A stretch of 64,000 nt of DNA from CAWHJN01 sp963829705 (GCA_963829705.1 CAWHJN010000005.1:1674001-1738000); one strand, 5' to 3'; shown: positions 8,354 through 18,241, counted from the first letter of the stretch. Translations and numbers: made by a program. The notes: generated from the letters alone by a model not told the origin.

Positions 8354-10942
8354 TTATTCGCTTTCGGACGTAGGCGTTTCTTCCTCGGTTTCGGGCGTTT
8401 CCTGCTCCGGCTCCTCGGGCGCATCGCCGTCTGCCGCCGCCGCCTTCGCCTTTTTCGTCTTCTTGGTCTTGAACACCAATTCGGTCTCCTTCTTCTTCGG
8501 GTCGAAGTCGAGCACGATGGTGTCGCCCTCCTTGAGCGTCTCGTTCAAGAGCGCCTCCGCCATCGGGTCCTCGACGTACTTCTGGAGCGTCCGGCGCAGC
8601 GGGCGGGCGCCGAACTGCGGGTCGTAGCCCTTGTCCGACAAAAACGTCTTGGCCGCGTCCGAAAGCTCGACGTGGATGCCGAGGCTGCTCGACCGCTTCA
8701 AGAGATCGGCCAGCATGAGGTCGATGATCTCGAAGATGTGCTTTTTCTCCAGCGGGTGGAAGACGATCACATCGTCGATGCGGTTGAGAAACTCGGGGTT
8801 GAAGACCCGCTTGAGCGCGTCCTCGACCGTCGATTTGATCTTGCCGTAGTCGTACGAATCGGCGCTGGACGTGGAGAAGCCCATGCCCTTGCCGAGGTTC
8901 TTGATGTCGCGCGCCCCGATGTTCGAGGTCATGATGATGATCGTGTTGCGGAAGTCCACCCGTCGGCCGAGGCCGTCGGTGAGGATGCCGTCGTCGAGCA
9001 CCTGCAACAGGATGTTGAACACGTCCGGGTGCGCCTTCTCGATCTCATCCAGCAGGACGACCGAATACGGCTTGCGGCGGACTTTCTCGGTGAGCTGGCC
9101 GCCTTCTTCGTAGCCGACGTATCCGGGAGGCGCACCCACGAGGCGGCTCACGGAAAACTTCTCCATGTACTCGCTCATGTCGATGCGGATGAGCGCGTCC
9201 TGGTTGTCGAACAGGTACTGCGTGAGCACCTTCGCCAGCTCCGTCTTGCCGACGCCCGTGGGGCCGAGGAAGATGAACGAGCCGATGGGGCGTTTGGGGT
9301 CTTTCAAACCGGCGCGCGTGCGGCGGATGGCGCGGCTGAGTTTGACGATGGGCTCGTCCTGCCCGATCACCTTGCCCTGCAACACACCTTCCATCTGCAT
9401 GAGCTTGCGCGACTCCGACTGCGAGATTTTGTCGACGGGGATGCCCGTCATCATCGCCACGACCTCGGCCATGTTCTGCGGCGTCACGTCGTGAATCTCG
9501 GTCTCGGCGCGTTTTTCCCACTCGCCTTTGGCCTCTTCGAGCTGGTCGAGCAGCTTTTTCTCCGTGTCGCGCAGGCGCGCGGCCTCTTCGAAGCGCTGCG
9601 CCTTGACGACGCGGTTTTTCTCCTCGCGCGCCTCCTCGATCTTGGTTTCGAGTTCGACGATCTCCGGCGGCACCTTGATGTTGGCGAGGTGGACGCGCGC
9701 GCCGGCCTCGTCGAGCACGTCGATGGCTTTGTCGGGAAGCTGGCGGTCGGTGATGTAGCGCTCAGCGAGGCTCACGGCCAGTTCCAGCGACTCGTCCGAG
9801 TACCGCACGTTGTGGTGATCCTCGTAGCGGTCGCGGATGTTCTGGAGAATCTGGACGGTCTCTTCGGGCGTCGAGGGTTCGACGAGGATCTTCTGGAAAC
9901 GCCGGTCGAGCGCGCCGTCTTTCTCGATGTACTGCCGGTACTCATCCAGCGTCGTCGCGCCGATGCACTGAATCTCGCCGCGCGCGAGGGCGGGCTTGAA
10001 CATGTTGCTCGCGTCGAGCGAACCGCTCGCGCCGCCCGCGCCCACGATGGTGTGGAGCTCGTCGATAAAGAGGATCACGTCCGGGCTTTTTTCCAGCTCG
10101 TTCATGACGGCCTTCATCCGCTCCTCGAACTGCCCGCGGTACTTGGTGCCCGCGACGAGCGCGGCAAGGTCGAGCGTGACGATGCGCTTGTCGTAGAGCA
10201 CGCGGCTCACCTTGCGCTGCACGATCCGCATCGCCAGGCCCTCGGCGATGGCCGTCTTGCCGACGCCCGGCTCGCCGATGAGCACGGGGTTGTTCTTCTT
10301 GCGGCGCGAAAGCACCTGCGCCACGCGCTCGATCTCGCGCTCGCGGCCCACGATGGGGTCGAGCTTGTTCTCCTCGGCCAGCTTCGTGAGGTCGCGGCCA
10401 AAGTTGTCGAGTACAGGGGTCTTGCTCTTTTCCATTTTTCCTCGCTCTCGGGATGCACTGGAGGATCGGCCCGAGCCGCTGCCCGAGGGGCGAGCAGAGG
10501 CCTTGCCGGAGATGATGGCGTCGAGATCGCTACGCACCTGGTCGTAGGTAACCGAGAAGTGCTCTTGCAGGATCTGCGCCGCCAGGTTTTCGTCGTCGCG
10601 CAGCAGGCTGAGCAGCAGGTGCTCGGTGCCGATGACGTCGCTTTTGTAGAGGCGTGCTTCGAGGTACGTGATTTTGAGCACCTTCTCGGCCTGCTTCGTC
10701 AGCGGGATGTTGCCCGACGGGGCAGCGCCGCCGACGGCGCGGACGGTGTCCTCGACGGCTTTTTTGAGCCGCTCGAGGTCCACGGTGAGGTTACGCAGAA
10801 TCTTGACCGCGATGCCTTCTCCTTCCCGGATGATGCCGAGCAGGAGGTGTTCGGTGCCGATGTAGTCGTGGCCGAGCCGAACCGCTTCCTCGCGGCTGTG
10901 GCCGATGACTTCGCGCACGCGGTTTGAAAAATTTCCTTCCAT
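8354..10942 (-). CDS. clpC: ATP-dependent Clp protease ATPase subunit ClpC
   Basis: The 862-residue protein begins MEGNFSNRVREV, the usual ClpC start; longer in-frame starts lack homology. It has two Clp_N repeats (1-145), a first AAA+ module with Walker A GEPGVGKTA and Walker B VILFIDELH, and a UVR/coiled-coil middle domain (about 415-480, EKNRVVKAQRFEEAARLRD). A second AAA+ module with GPTGVGKTEL and the C-terminal D2-small domain follow. The tail is unusually acidic (Glu/Thr/Ala-rich, about 40 residues). It unfolds proteins for ClpP, usually with adaptor MecB/McsB-type control. No clpP or mcs genes are adjacent. The gene lies 109 bp downstream of the A-type Fe-S carrier gene on the same strand and ends at a strong terminator. 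Confidence 0.98.
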   Translation of the reverse strand: MEGNFSNRVREVIGHSREEAVRLGHDYIGTEHLLLGIIREGEGIAVKILRNLTVDLERLKKAVEDTVRAVGGAAPSGNIPLTKQAEKVLKITYLEARLYKSDVIGTEHLLLSLLRDDENLAAQILQEHFSVTYDQVRSDLDAIISGKASARPSGSGSGRSSSASRERGKMEKSKTPVLDNFGRDLTKLAEENKLDPIVGREREIERVAQVLSRRKKNNPVLIGEPGVGKTAIAEGLAMRIVQRKVSRVLYDKRIVTLDLAALVAGTKYRGQFEERMKAVMNELEKSPDVILFIDELHTIVGAGGASGSLDASNMFKPALARGEIQCIGATTLDEYRQYIEKDGALDRRFQKILVEPSTPEETVQILQNIRDRYEDHHNVRYSDESLELAVSLAERYITDRQLPDKAIDVLDEAGARVHLANIKVPPEIVELETKIEEAREEKNRVVKAQRFEEAARLRDTEKKLLDQLEEAKGEWEKRAETEIHDVTPQNMAEVVAMMTGIPVDKISQSESRKLMQMEGVLQGKVIGQDEPIVKLSRAIRRTRAGLKDPKRPIGSFIFLGPTGVGKTELAKVLTQYLFDNQDALIRIDMSEYMEKFSVSRLVGAPPGYVGYEEGGQLTEKVRRKPYSVVLLDEIEKAHPDVFNILLQVLDDGILTDGLGRRVDFRNTIIIMTSNIGARDIKNLGKGMGFSTSSADSYDYGKIKSTVEDALKRVFNPEFLNRIDDVIVFHPLEKKHIFEIIDLMLADLLKRSSSLGIHVELSDAAKTFLSDKGYDPQFGARPLRRTLQKYVEDPMAEALLNETLKEGDTIVLDFDPKKKETELVFKTKKTKKAKAAAADGDAPEEPEQETPETEEETPTSESE

Positions 10943-11051
10943 GCGGGGGATTTTAGGCAGCCTGTCACGTGGGCAGGCGGTGGGGCTGTGTGAAGGCCAT
11001 GCAAAACGCACGCCTATCGCCGCAGCCGGAAAACGGGAGCCGACGAAAAAC

Positions 11052-11402
11052 TCAGGCGGCGAAGCTCGACCCGCAGCCGCACGTGGTGGTGGCGTTGGGG
11101 TTCTCGAACGTGAAGCCGCGCGCGTCGAGGCCGTTGTGGTAATCGACGACGGTGCCCATCAGGTACAAACCCTGGCGGCGGTCCATGTACACGGTGATGC
11201 CGTCGATCTCGAACTGGAGGTCGTGGTCGCGCTTTTTGTCGAAGCCGAGGATGTAGCTCATGCCCGAGCAGCCGCCACCCTTGACGCCCACACGCAGGCC
11301 GTAACCCTCGGGGATGTCTTTGGTCGACATGATGGAGCGGACGGCTTCCGCCGCGCCTTCACTCAGCTGGATGGGCGCGTCGAGCGCGGGGGTAGAGGTC
11401 AT
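11052..11402 (-). CDS. A-type iron-sulfur cluster carrier (IscA/SufA/ErpA)
   Basis: This 116-residue protein is a full-length HesB/IscA-family member. It shows GGGCSGMSY with the first cluster Cys and CGCGSSF at the C-terminus with the other two. The family carries [2Fe-2S] or [4Fe-4S] clusters from the assembly scaffold to apoproteins. It lies between mutY (itself an Fe-S enzyme) and clpC, all on the minus strand. Which of IscA, SufA or ErpA it is cannot be fixed from one copy. Confidence 0.95.
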   Translation of the reverse strand: MTSTPALDAPIQLSEGAAEAVRSIMSTKDIPEGYGLRVGVKGGGCSGMSYILGFDKKRDHDLQFEIDGITVYMDRRQGLYLMGTVVDYHNGLDARGFTFENPNATTTCGCGSSFAA

Positions 11403-11516
11403 GTGTATCGTCGGGAAAAGAGGGCGGAAGAGACGGGCCGGAGCGGGGAAAAGTCTTCCCGGAAAGCCGCGTTTCGAACGAGAGGGGTACCAGACCGTTC
11501 CCCCGTCGAGCCGCGC

Positions 11517-12638
11517 TCACGACCCCTCGAAGAGGCTGGGAGACCGTTCGGCGGCGCGCAGCGCATCGAGCACCTTGCGGTTGGCGCGGGGGAATGCGTA
11601 GGCGTCCAAGTCCTCGACTTCTATCCACTTAACGGGTTGGTCGAGCCGGGGCGTCAGCACGCCGCTCGTCAGGCGGCATGCGAAGGCGTAGAGCGTGATG
11701 CGGAAGTGCGAGTAGGCGTGCTCGACGCGCGCCACGAGCGGCCCGACGGTGATTTCGAGGCCGAGTTCTTCGGCAAACTCGCGGGCGCAGCTTTGTTCGA
11801 GCGCCTCGCCGCTTTCGCGCTTACCGCCGGGAAACTCCCACAGCCCGCCCAACAGCCCGTCGTCCGGGCGGCGCTGGATGAGCAGGCGGCCTGCGTCGTC
11901 GCGCAGCAATCCCACGGCCACGTCGTGGTGCGGCACCGGTGCTTTCTTCGCGCTGACGGGGAAGGCGGTGGGCGTACCCATTGCGCGGGCGGCGCAGACG
12001 CGTTCGAGCGGGCACACGGGGCACGACGGGTTCGCGGGCGTGCAGACGCGCGCGCCCAGTTCCATCATGGCCTGGTTGAAGTCTCCGGGCGCGGCTGCGT
12101 CGAGGAGGTCGTCGGCGAGCGTCTGGAGGTCGCGGCGCGTGGCAGGTTTTTTCACGTCACGGGTCAGCGCCGTCACGCGGGCAAGCACGCGGATGACGTT
12201 GCCGTCGAGCACGGCGTAGGGTTTTCCGAAGGCAATCGACAGCACGGCGGCGGCGGTGTACGGCCCCACGCCCGGCAGCGCCCGGAAGGCTTCGTAGTCC
12301 GACGGCACGTTTCCGCCGTGCTTTTCCACCACGATCTGCGCGGCGCGGTGGAGGTTGCGCGCGCGGGCGTAGTAGCCGAGTCCTTCCCAGCGCAGCAGCA
12401 CGGAATCGAGCGGGGCGGCGGCGAGCGCCTCGACGGTAGGAAAGGCGTCGGTGAAGCGTGTGAAATACGGCGTCGCCTGCTCCACCCGCGTCTGCTGGAG
12501 CATGATCTCCGAGATCCAGACGTGGTACGGATCCGGGTGGTCACGCCACGGCATCGTCCGTTTGTGGGCGCGATACCACGCCACGAGGTCGCCCCGAAAG
12601 GCGGTGGTGAGGGCGTCGGAGGGTGCGGCGTCGGGCAT
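11517..12638 (-). CDS. mutY: A/G-specific adenine DNA glycosylase MutY
   Basis: The 373-residue protein starts at MPDAAPSDA. It contains the MutY catalytic core with MPWR, the helix-hairpin-helix LPGVGPYTAAAV, the catalytic Asp region VLDGNVIRVLAR, and the Fe-S loop with four Cys (CTPANPSCPVCPLERVC). The C-terminal NUDIX-like domain (residues about 235-365), with EFPGGKRESGEALEQSCARE, recognises 8-oxoG. It removes adenine mispaired with 8-oxoguanine. The start was placed at the homology boundary because the open frame extends much further upstream without homology. It is divergent from the ABC exporter genes. Confidence 0.97.
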   Translation of the reverse strand: MPDAAPSDALTTAFRGDLVAWYRAHKRTMPWRDHPDPYHVWISEIMLQQTRVEQATPYFTRFTDAFPTVEALAAAPLDSVLLRWEGLGYYARARNLHRAAQIVVEKHGGNVPSDYEAFRALPGVGPYTAAAVLSIAFGKPYAVLDGNVIRVLARVTALTRDVKKPATRRDLQTLADDLLDAAAPGDFNQAMMELGARVCTPANPSCPVCPLERVCAARAMGTPTAFPVSAKKAPVPHHDVAVGLLRDDAGRLLIQRRPDDGLLGGLWEFPGGKRESGEALEQSCAREFAEELGLEITVGPLVARVEHAYSHFRITLYAFACRLTSGVLTPRLDQPVKWIEVEDLDAYAFPRANRKVLDALRAAERSPSLFEGS

Positions 12639-12776
12639 GTGGGCTGAACGCGGCTGCTCGGGGGCGCGTTTCGTTGGAGGGAAAGGGTTGGAGAGGGATG
12701 GGGCGGATGGCGCTTCGGCTCTCGCAACCCGCGCTTCGGCCTCCCGTAGCGGGCGCTTTTCCGGAAACCTGCTGCC

Positions 12777-13460
12777 ATGCCCGATCCCATTGTCCGCGTC
12801 GACGGCCTGCACCACGCGCTGCCGCTGGGCGGCGAGACGATCCACATCCTTAATGGCCTGACGTTCAGCGTCGAGAAAGGCGAGTGGGTGGCGCTGATGG
12901 GGCCGAGTGGATCGGGCAAATCGACGCTGCTGGGCCTCGTCGCCGCGCTCGAAACGCCCACGTCGGGGCGCGTCGTGCTGGACGGCGTGGACGTGTCGCA
13001 CGCCTCGGAGCGCGACCTCGCGCGGGTCCGCAACCAGTCCATCGGCGTCGTCTTCCAGTCGTTCAACCTCATCCCGAGCCTGACGGCGCTGGAGAATGTC
13101 GAGGCGCCGCTCTACGTGCAGCGCGCCCCCGACACCCGCGCGCGGGCACGGCGGCTGCTCGAACGGGTGGGCCTGGCGGATCGCCTGCACCATCGCCCGC
13201 ACCAGCTTTCGGGCGGGCAGCAGCAGCGTGTGGCCATTGCGCGTGCGCTCGTCACGAACCCTGCCCTCGTCGTCGCCGACGAGCCGACAGGCAACCTCGA
13301 CTCGCACGCGAGCACCGACGTGCTCGACCTGCTGGCCGAGCTGCGCGACGAGCTGGGCCTGACGATCCTCATGGTCACGCACGACGCCGACACCGCTGCC
13401 CGCGCCGACCGCGTGCTACACCTCGTGGACGGGCACTTCGTGGACGCGGAGGCGGCATGA
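12777..13460 (+). CDS. ABC transporter ATP-binding protein (LolD/MacB type)
   Basis: This 227-residue nucleotide-binding subunit has Walker A GPSGSGKST, Q-loop VFQSFNLIPSL, signature LSGGQQQRVAIARAL, Walker B LVVADEPTGNLD and the H-loop THD. The sequence around the Q-loop and DEPTGNLDS is typical of the LolD/MacB/FtsE clade that works with FtsX-fold permeases. Its stop codon overlaps the permease start by four bases (ATGA at 13457-13460), so the two are coupled. Likely role: extraction or export of lipoproteins, lipids or peptides at the inner membrane. Confidence 0.96.
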   Translation: MPDPIVRVDGLHHALPLGGETIHILNGLTFSVEKGEWVALMGPSGSGKSTLLGLVAALETPTSGRVVLDGVDVSHASERDLARVRNQSIGVVFQSFNLIPSLTALENVEAPLYVQRAPDTRARARRLLERVGLADRLHHRPHQLSGGQQQRVAIARALVTNPALVVADEPTGNLDSHASTDVLDLLAELRDELGLTILMVTHDADTAARADRVLHLVDGHFVDAEAA

Positions 13461-15845
13461 ATCCGAAGGTGTTGTTCAGGCAGGCCACGGCGGCGCTTGT
13501 GCGCGGCGGGCAGCGCTCGGTCGTGGCCGTGCTGGCGGTCGCCTTCGGCGTGGCGACGCTGACGGCGATGCTGCTGCTGACCGTCGCCATTCGCGACGCG
13601 GTGACAGCGTCGCCCCGGCTGTCGCAGGGCGGCGACGTGGTCGTGGAGGGGCCGCTGACGGATGCCCTCCTAGCCCGGCTGGACGTTCTGAAAGAGCAGG
13701 GCGCGGTGCGGTCGTGGACGCAGGACCTGACGCTGAACCTCCTCCTGGCGCAGTCGCAGCACGCGGGGCGGATGTCGTTCGTGGCACGGGTGCGCGGCGT
13801 CGATCCTGCCGCGCACCCGCTCTACGGAGCCATCGAACTCAGGAGCGGGCAGCCGCTCGCCGAGGTGCTGTCGTCGCCCGACGCCGTGGTGGTGACGCAG
13901 GATGTGGCGTGGCAACTCGGCCTCGCCCCCGGCGACACACTCCGGCTGACGGGCGAAGGTGGGCTGCGGAGCCTCCGCCGCGTCGTCACCGACATCGCCA
14001 CGCGCACGCCCGATGTGTTCGGATCGACGGCACTGGTGCGCCTCGACGCCGTCGATCCGGCGTTCGTGACGAAGGCATCGGTGCCGGTGCGGGGCGACGA
14101 CCCTGCGGCGGTCGCGGCGGCGCTCCAACGGGACGGCTTCGACGCCACCGTCGTCGCGGAGGAAAAACCGCTCGACGAGAACATGAAGCGGTTCATCTGG
14201 ATGCTGCGCGGGGCGGGGCTGCTGGGGCTATTCGTGGGCGGCATCGGCGTGGCCAACACGATTTCGGTGCTGCTGGCGGGGCGCAAGACGGAGATCGCTG
14301 TGCGGAAAACGATGGGCTACCCGGCAGGGGCACTCTACGCGCTCTTCGGCACGGAGTCGCTCGTACTCGGCGTCGTCGGCGGCGTCGCGGGCGCGGCGGC
14401 GGGCTATGCGCTGGCGGCGGCGCTGATGCGCGTGTTGAGCCGTTCGCTACCGCTGCTGACGTCGGTTTCTGCCGATCCCGTCGTGCTGACCCTCGGTGTG
14501 GCCATGGGCGTGGCGACGGCACTGCTGTTTTCGATTCTGCCCATCGCCCGTGCCACGTCGGTGCGTCCCACGGCGCTCCTGCGCGATCTGCCGCTGCCGC
14601 GATCCGCCGGGCAGCACGCGAGTCGGCTCGGGCTGATGGCGACGCTCGCGGTGTTCTTCTGGATGCTGTGCGCGTTCGTGATGGGCAGCCTGGTGGCAGG
14701 GGCCGTGGTGATGGCCGTCGTGGCGGGCGGCTTCGTCGTCTTCGGCGGGATCCTCGCTGGGCCTGCTGTTCCTGTTCTCGCGCGTGCCGCTGCCCGGCGT
14801 GCCGCTGGCCCGCTTCGCTCGGCGCAACGTGATGCAGAAGCCAGGGCAGACGGCCTTCGCCCTCATCGCGCTCTTCGCGGGCTTTTTCGCCATCGGCATG
14901 GCCGTTGTGGTGCTGCGCAACGCCACGGGCCAGCGCGCAGGCCGCGCACCAGACCGCACGGGGTACAACCTCTCCGTCGTCGCCCCGCCCGCCGACACCG
15001 CCGCGGTGTTCGCCATTTTGCGGGAGGCGCGGGCGGATTCGATCCGCACGCGCCTCCTCGCGCCTGCGACGTATTTCTGGGACGACGGCGACGAGCAGAC
15101 CATCATGGTCGAGGCCGAGACGCTGCCGCCGGGGATGGCGCAGCGCCGCCCGCGCTTCGCCTCGCGCAAAGACACCGCGCACGTGCACCTCGGCGGCACG
15201 GAGCGGACGTACTTCGTGGCGACGACGTTTGAAACGGAGCCGTCCGGCATGGTGTCGTTCATGGCACAGCCCGATCCGCTCCTGCGCCTGCCCCGCGCCG
15301 ACGTCGAGGCGCTGGCGTCGCGCCGCGTGGGCATCACGGCGCAGGTGCCGCCCGAGGCGCTGAAGGCCACCGCTGCCGCGCTCATCCGCGAAGCGCCGCA
15401 GCGCGCCGTGCTGACCGTCGACGAGGTCGGCGCGTTTTTCGACCTGCTCTTTCTCGCGCTCTTTCAGTTTGCCGTGGCCGTGGCGAGCCTCGCGCTGGTG
15501 GGCGGCATCGTCCTCATCGCCAACGGCGTCACGCTCGCGCTCGTGGAGCGACGGCGCGAGGTGGGCGTGCTCAAGAGCATGGGCTACCACCGCCGCCACG
15601 TCCTCAGGATGCTGGCCTACGAATACGGCGGCATGGGCGCGTTGGCCGTGGGCGTGTCGCTGGGTGCCGTGGCGGTGATGGTCGCGATCATCGGGTGGCA
15701 GACGAAACGCCCGCTCCTCAACCTCGGCGCAGCACGCACCCTGGCGCTCATCGCCGCCGGTGTGGTGCTGCCCGTCGCCACCGTCTACCTCGCCGGATGG
15801 CGCGCCGCCGGTCGCCGCCCCCTCGACGCGCTGCGGAGCGAGTGA
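13457..15845 (+). CDS. Two-half FtsX-type ABC permease, interrupted by one frameshift
   Basis: The first half (from MNPKVLFRQATAALVRGG) runs in one frame to about 14749 and the second half in the +1 frame from 14751 to 15845. Each half has an N-terminal membrane helix, a large periplasmic MacB-like domain and an FtsX permease domain, for example RKTEIAVRKTMGYPAGALYA and ERRREVGVLKSMGYHRRHV. The break lies in the linker helices. Removing one G from the GGG at 14747-14749 would join VFGG directly to SSLGLLFLFSRV, as expected for a single protein of about 795 residues. The simplest reading is a one-base sequencing insertion, though a true mutation is possible. It is the membrane partner of the ATPase upstream, similar in layout to YbbP-like exporters. 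Confidence 0.88.
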
Positions 15846-15884
15846 GGGGAGGGGGACTTCGGAGGTCGGAACGCGGCAATGGAC

Positions 15885-15962
15885 GTAGGGACGTGCCGTG
15901 GCACGTCCGCGTAGAGGCTGAAGCAAACGAGGGAGGTAGGGACACGATAGATCGTGTCCTAC
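15885..15962. repeat. Two REP-like palindromes beginning GTAGGG
   Basis: The first palindrome has arms GGACGTGCC (15889-15897) and GGCACGTCC (15900-15908). The second has GGACACGAT (15940-15948) and ATCGTGTCC (15951-15959). Both are preceded by GTAGGG but have different arm sequences. They fill the gap between the convergent permease and DUF3037 genes, after a purine-rich leader (GGAGGTCGGAACGCGG) at 15861. No terminator T-run follows either. Confidence 0.75.
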
Positions 15963-15978
15963 GGCGTTCGGATTGGAT

Positions 15979-16356
15979 TCACACCACGGCAGCGAACAGC
16001 GCTTCGAAGGCGGCCGCCACGTCCGCGCTGCGTCCGCCGCGCACGGCCCCTGGCTGGATGACCGTCGAACGGGGGGCGGTGAGCCAGTGGAAGCGCTCCG
16101 ACGGTGGCAGTAACCCGATGGGCCCTGCCTGCGTGCCACCTATGCCGATCGCCACGAGCGCGTCGAGGTAGGCGTAGAGCACGTCCGCGCCGAGCCTTGG
16201 CGCGAGGAGCGCGAGCCTGGCCGCGTCCACGTGCGTGCGGACGCCCAGGAACCCTGCTGTCCGGCTGTGCAGCGCCACGCCGACGTTGAGGCACGCGCCG
16301 CTGCACACGTCGGGCACGAGGCGCAGGAGGGCGTAGTCGTAGGCGTGGATGGTCAT
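15979..16356 (-). CDS. DUF3037 family protein
   Basis: This 125-residue protein begins MTIHAYDYALLRLVPD and fits DUF3037, a family of small proteins of unknown function. Conserved-looking features are the opening beta strand, CLNVGVAL and the C-terminal half with PSERFHWLTAPRST. Its ATG overlaps the stop of the HipA-like kinase gene by four bases (16353-16356), so it is translationally coupled to it. DUF3037 genes are known to sit beside HipA-like kinase genes, and the pairing suggests partner, regulator or substrate. It has no lipoprotein signal and is probably cytoplasmic. Confidence 0.85.
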   Translation of the reverse strand: MTIHAYDYALLRLVPDVCSGACLNVGVALHSRTAGFLGVRTHVDAARLALLAPRLGADVLYAYLDALVAIGIGGTQAGPIGLLPPSERFHWLTAPRSTVIQPGAVRGGRSADVAAAFEALFAAVV

Positions 16357-17195
16357 CGCCGGTAGGGGAGCGCGGTGGGCGGCGTGGCGGCGAGCACGGC
16401 CTGCGCCCGGACAGCTGCATCGACGAACGGTGCGGTGTCGGCGAGGCGGGGCATGAGCACCGAGCGGTACGCCTGCCGCGCGGCGTCTGCCGTCTCGAAG
16501 GGCAGCGGCTGCGACGGCGGGGCGTCGAGGAGCAGCGCGTCGGGCACGTGCTCGAGGGCGCGTTCGACGGCCTCGGGCGTCAGCCGCGCGCGCATCCGGG
16601 CGTCGGCGGCGCGCAGGTCGCCCGCGAGGGGCAGCAACACGTGCTTCTCGATGGGCGCGAACGGCGCCCGCGCCCGCGACTCGTCCACCGCGTCCCAGTT
16701 GTGGTGGAAATACAGCGCCGCACCGTGGTCGATGAGCCACAGCTTTCCCTCTGCGACGAGCAGGTTAGGGTTGCGAACCGTCCGGTCGAGGTTGAAGGTG
16801 AACGCATCGAGCCAGACGATCTCGGCGGCGAGGTTGGGCGTGACGAAGTGCGTCGAGGCGAGCGCGTCGTAGCCGAAGGCGCTTTCGAGAAAGCGCAGCC
16901 CCATGTTCAGGCCGACGCTCGCCTTCAAAATGTCCTGGATTTCAGGGTCGCGCTCCGTCCGCCCGAACGAGGCGTCGAGCGTGACGAGGGCCACGTCCGG
17001 CATCGGCAGGCCCGCCGCCTCCGCGAGTGCGCCGACGATGATCTCGGCCACGAGCACTTTCGCACCCTGCCCGGCTCCGCGAAACTTGACGACGAACGTC
17101 CCGCCATCCGTCTCGACGACGGCAGGCAGCGAGCCGCCTTCGCGCAACGGGACGACGTAGCGCGTGGCGTCGTAGGTGGGCAGCGTGTCGATCAT
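16353..17195 (-). CDS. HipA-like kinase (HipA_2 family)
   Basis: This 280-residue protein resembles the short HipA-like kinase family. A nucleotide-binding Lys lies in FVVKF (K37), the catalytic loop reads DAFTFNLDRTVRNPN (D130, N135, D137, N142) and the metal-binding Asp is in LIDHG (D156). HipA of type II toxin systems phosphorylates GltX with a HipB antitoxin; here no HipB-like HTH gene is adjacent. The gene sits between a metallo-hydrolase and a DUF3037 gene, sharing four-base overlaps with both. The N-terminal HipA domain 1 seems absent, so this is likely a stand-alone kinase of unknown target. Confidence 0.85.
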   Translation of the reverse strand: MIDTLPTYDATRYVVPLREGGSLPAVVETDGGTFVVKFRGAGQGAKVLVAEIIVGALAEAAGLPMPDVALVTLDASFGRTERDPEIQDILKASVGLNMGLRFLESAFGYDALASTHFVTPNLAAEIVWLDAFTFNLDRTVRNPNLLVAEGKLWLIDHGAALYFHHNWDAVDESRARAPFAPIEKHVLLPLAGDLRAADARMRARLTPEAVERALEHVPDALLLDAPPSQPLPFETADAARQAYRSVLMPRLADTAPFVDAAVRAQAVLAATPPTALPYRR

Positions 17196-18241
17196 GGCAG
17201 CGTCCAGGATTGGCCAATGGCGAGGGCGTGAAGGAGGGGGCCGCCCGGCGTGTAGGCACGGCGCAGCGCATCGAGCGGTTCGCCGAGGGGCTCGTCGGCC
17301 AGGTCGAACGTGCCGTAGTGGACGGGAACGACATGCCGCACGCCGAGCGTCCGGGCGGCGTCGAGGGCTTCCTCGGGCGTCACGTGGACCTCCTCCATGA
17401 ACCAGCGCGGCTCGTACGCGCCGATGGGTACGAGCGCCACGTCGGGCGGCCCGAGCGCGTCGCGGATCTCCGAAAGGTGCGTGCCCACACCCGTGTCGCC
17501 CGCGTAGTAAAGCGTGGCGTCAGGCATCCAAAGGTGCCAACTCGCCCACAGCGTCTGGTTGCGGTTGGTGAGCGCGCGCCCGCTGAAATGCCGCGCGGGC
17601 GTGCAGGTGTACGTGACCCCATCGAACTCGAACACCTGCCACCAGTCGAGTTCGACGATCCGCCGCGCGCCCATCTTCTCGACGATGCGGCCCATCCCGA
17701 GCGGCACGGCGAAGAGCGGGTCGAAAGCATCGGCGAGCCTCCTGACCGTCTGAGGGTCGAGGTGGTCGTAGTGGTCGTGCGAATAGAGCACCACGTGGAC
17801 GCTCGGCAGATCGCGCACGTCGAGGGGGAAGGGCGCGAAGCGCTCCGGCCCGACGAACGAGAGCGGCGAGGCGCGGCGCGCGGCCATCGGGTCGAGCAGG
17901 ATGGCAGCCGTCGGCGTCTGCACGTAGCTGGACGAGTGGCCGAGCCACGTCACGCGCAGCCGGTCCGGTGACTGGCGCAGCGCGTCGAGATCGACGGGTT
18001 TCGCAGCGGCGGGGACGTTGGCTTTGGTACGGAAAGCCCGCGTCATGATCCACCACGCCGCGCGCAGCGGCGGGACGGGGATGGGGGCGGCGTGGACGTT
18101 GCGAAACCCTCGGGGCGTGTGGTGGCGCGTATCGTGGCGGGGAAGCGTGGTGACAGTCGGGGGCACGGGCGGTATGGGAGACGCCGCGCGCGGCGAGGCG
18201 CAGGCGGCGACGAAAAGCAGCGCGAACAGCGGGCGGAGCAC
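17192..18241 (-). CDS. Metallo-beta-lactamase-fold lipoprotein, NAPE-PLD/UlaG-like
   Basis: This 349-residue protein starts at GTG (18241-18239) with a lipoprotein-type signal ending VAAC. The MBL core begins near residue 95 with VTWLGHSSSYVQT and has the metal motif SHDHYDHLD. Further ligands are in ARHFSGR, YYAGDTG and HYGTF. This pattern matches bacterial homologues of N-acyl-phosphatidylethanolamine phospholipase D, so a phosphodiesterase acting on lipid or nucleotide substrates at the envelope is likely. It is the first gene of a three-gene operon; its stop overlaps the start of the HipA-like kinase gene (17192-17195). Confidence 0.88.
   Translation of the reverse strand: MLRPLFALLFVAACASPRAASPIPPVPPTVTTLPRHDTRHHTPRGFRNVHAAPIPVPPLRAAWWIMTRAFRTKANVPAAAKPVDLDALRQSPDRLRVTWLGHSSSYVQTPTAAILLDPMAARRASPLSFVGPERFAPFPLDVRDLPSVHVVLYSHDHYDHLDPQTVRRLADAFDPLFAVPLGMGRIVEKMGARRIVELDWWQVFEFDGVTYTCTPARHFSGRALTNRNQTLWASWHLWMPDATLYYAGDTGVGTHLSEIRDALGPPDVALVPIGAYEPRWFMEEVHVTPEEALDAARTLGVRHVVPVHYGTFDLADEPLGEPLDALRRAYTPGGPLLHALAIGQSWTLP

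Noticed and set aside
8258..10927. Long plus-strand frame opposite clpC
   Set aside because: No motifs, while the minus-strand ClpC is complete with both AAA+ modules.
11517..13382. Upstream extension of mutY into the ABC transporter region
   Set aside because: The extension has no homology and overlaps a well-supported ATPase gene on the other strand; ATG 12638 fits the family.
15885..15962. Terminator for the ABC permease operon
   Set aside because: The hairpins lack a T-run and match the GTAGGG repeat family instead.
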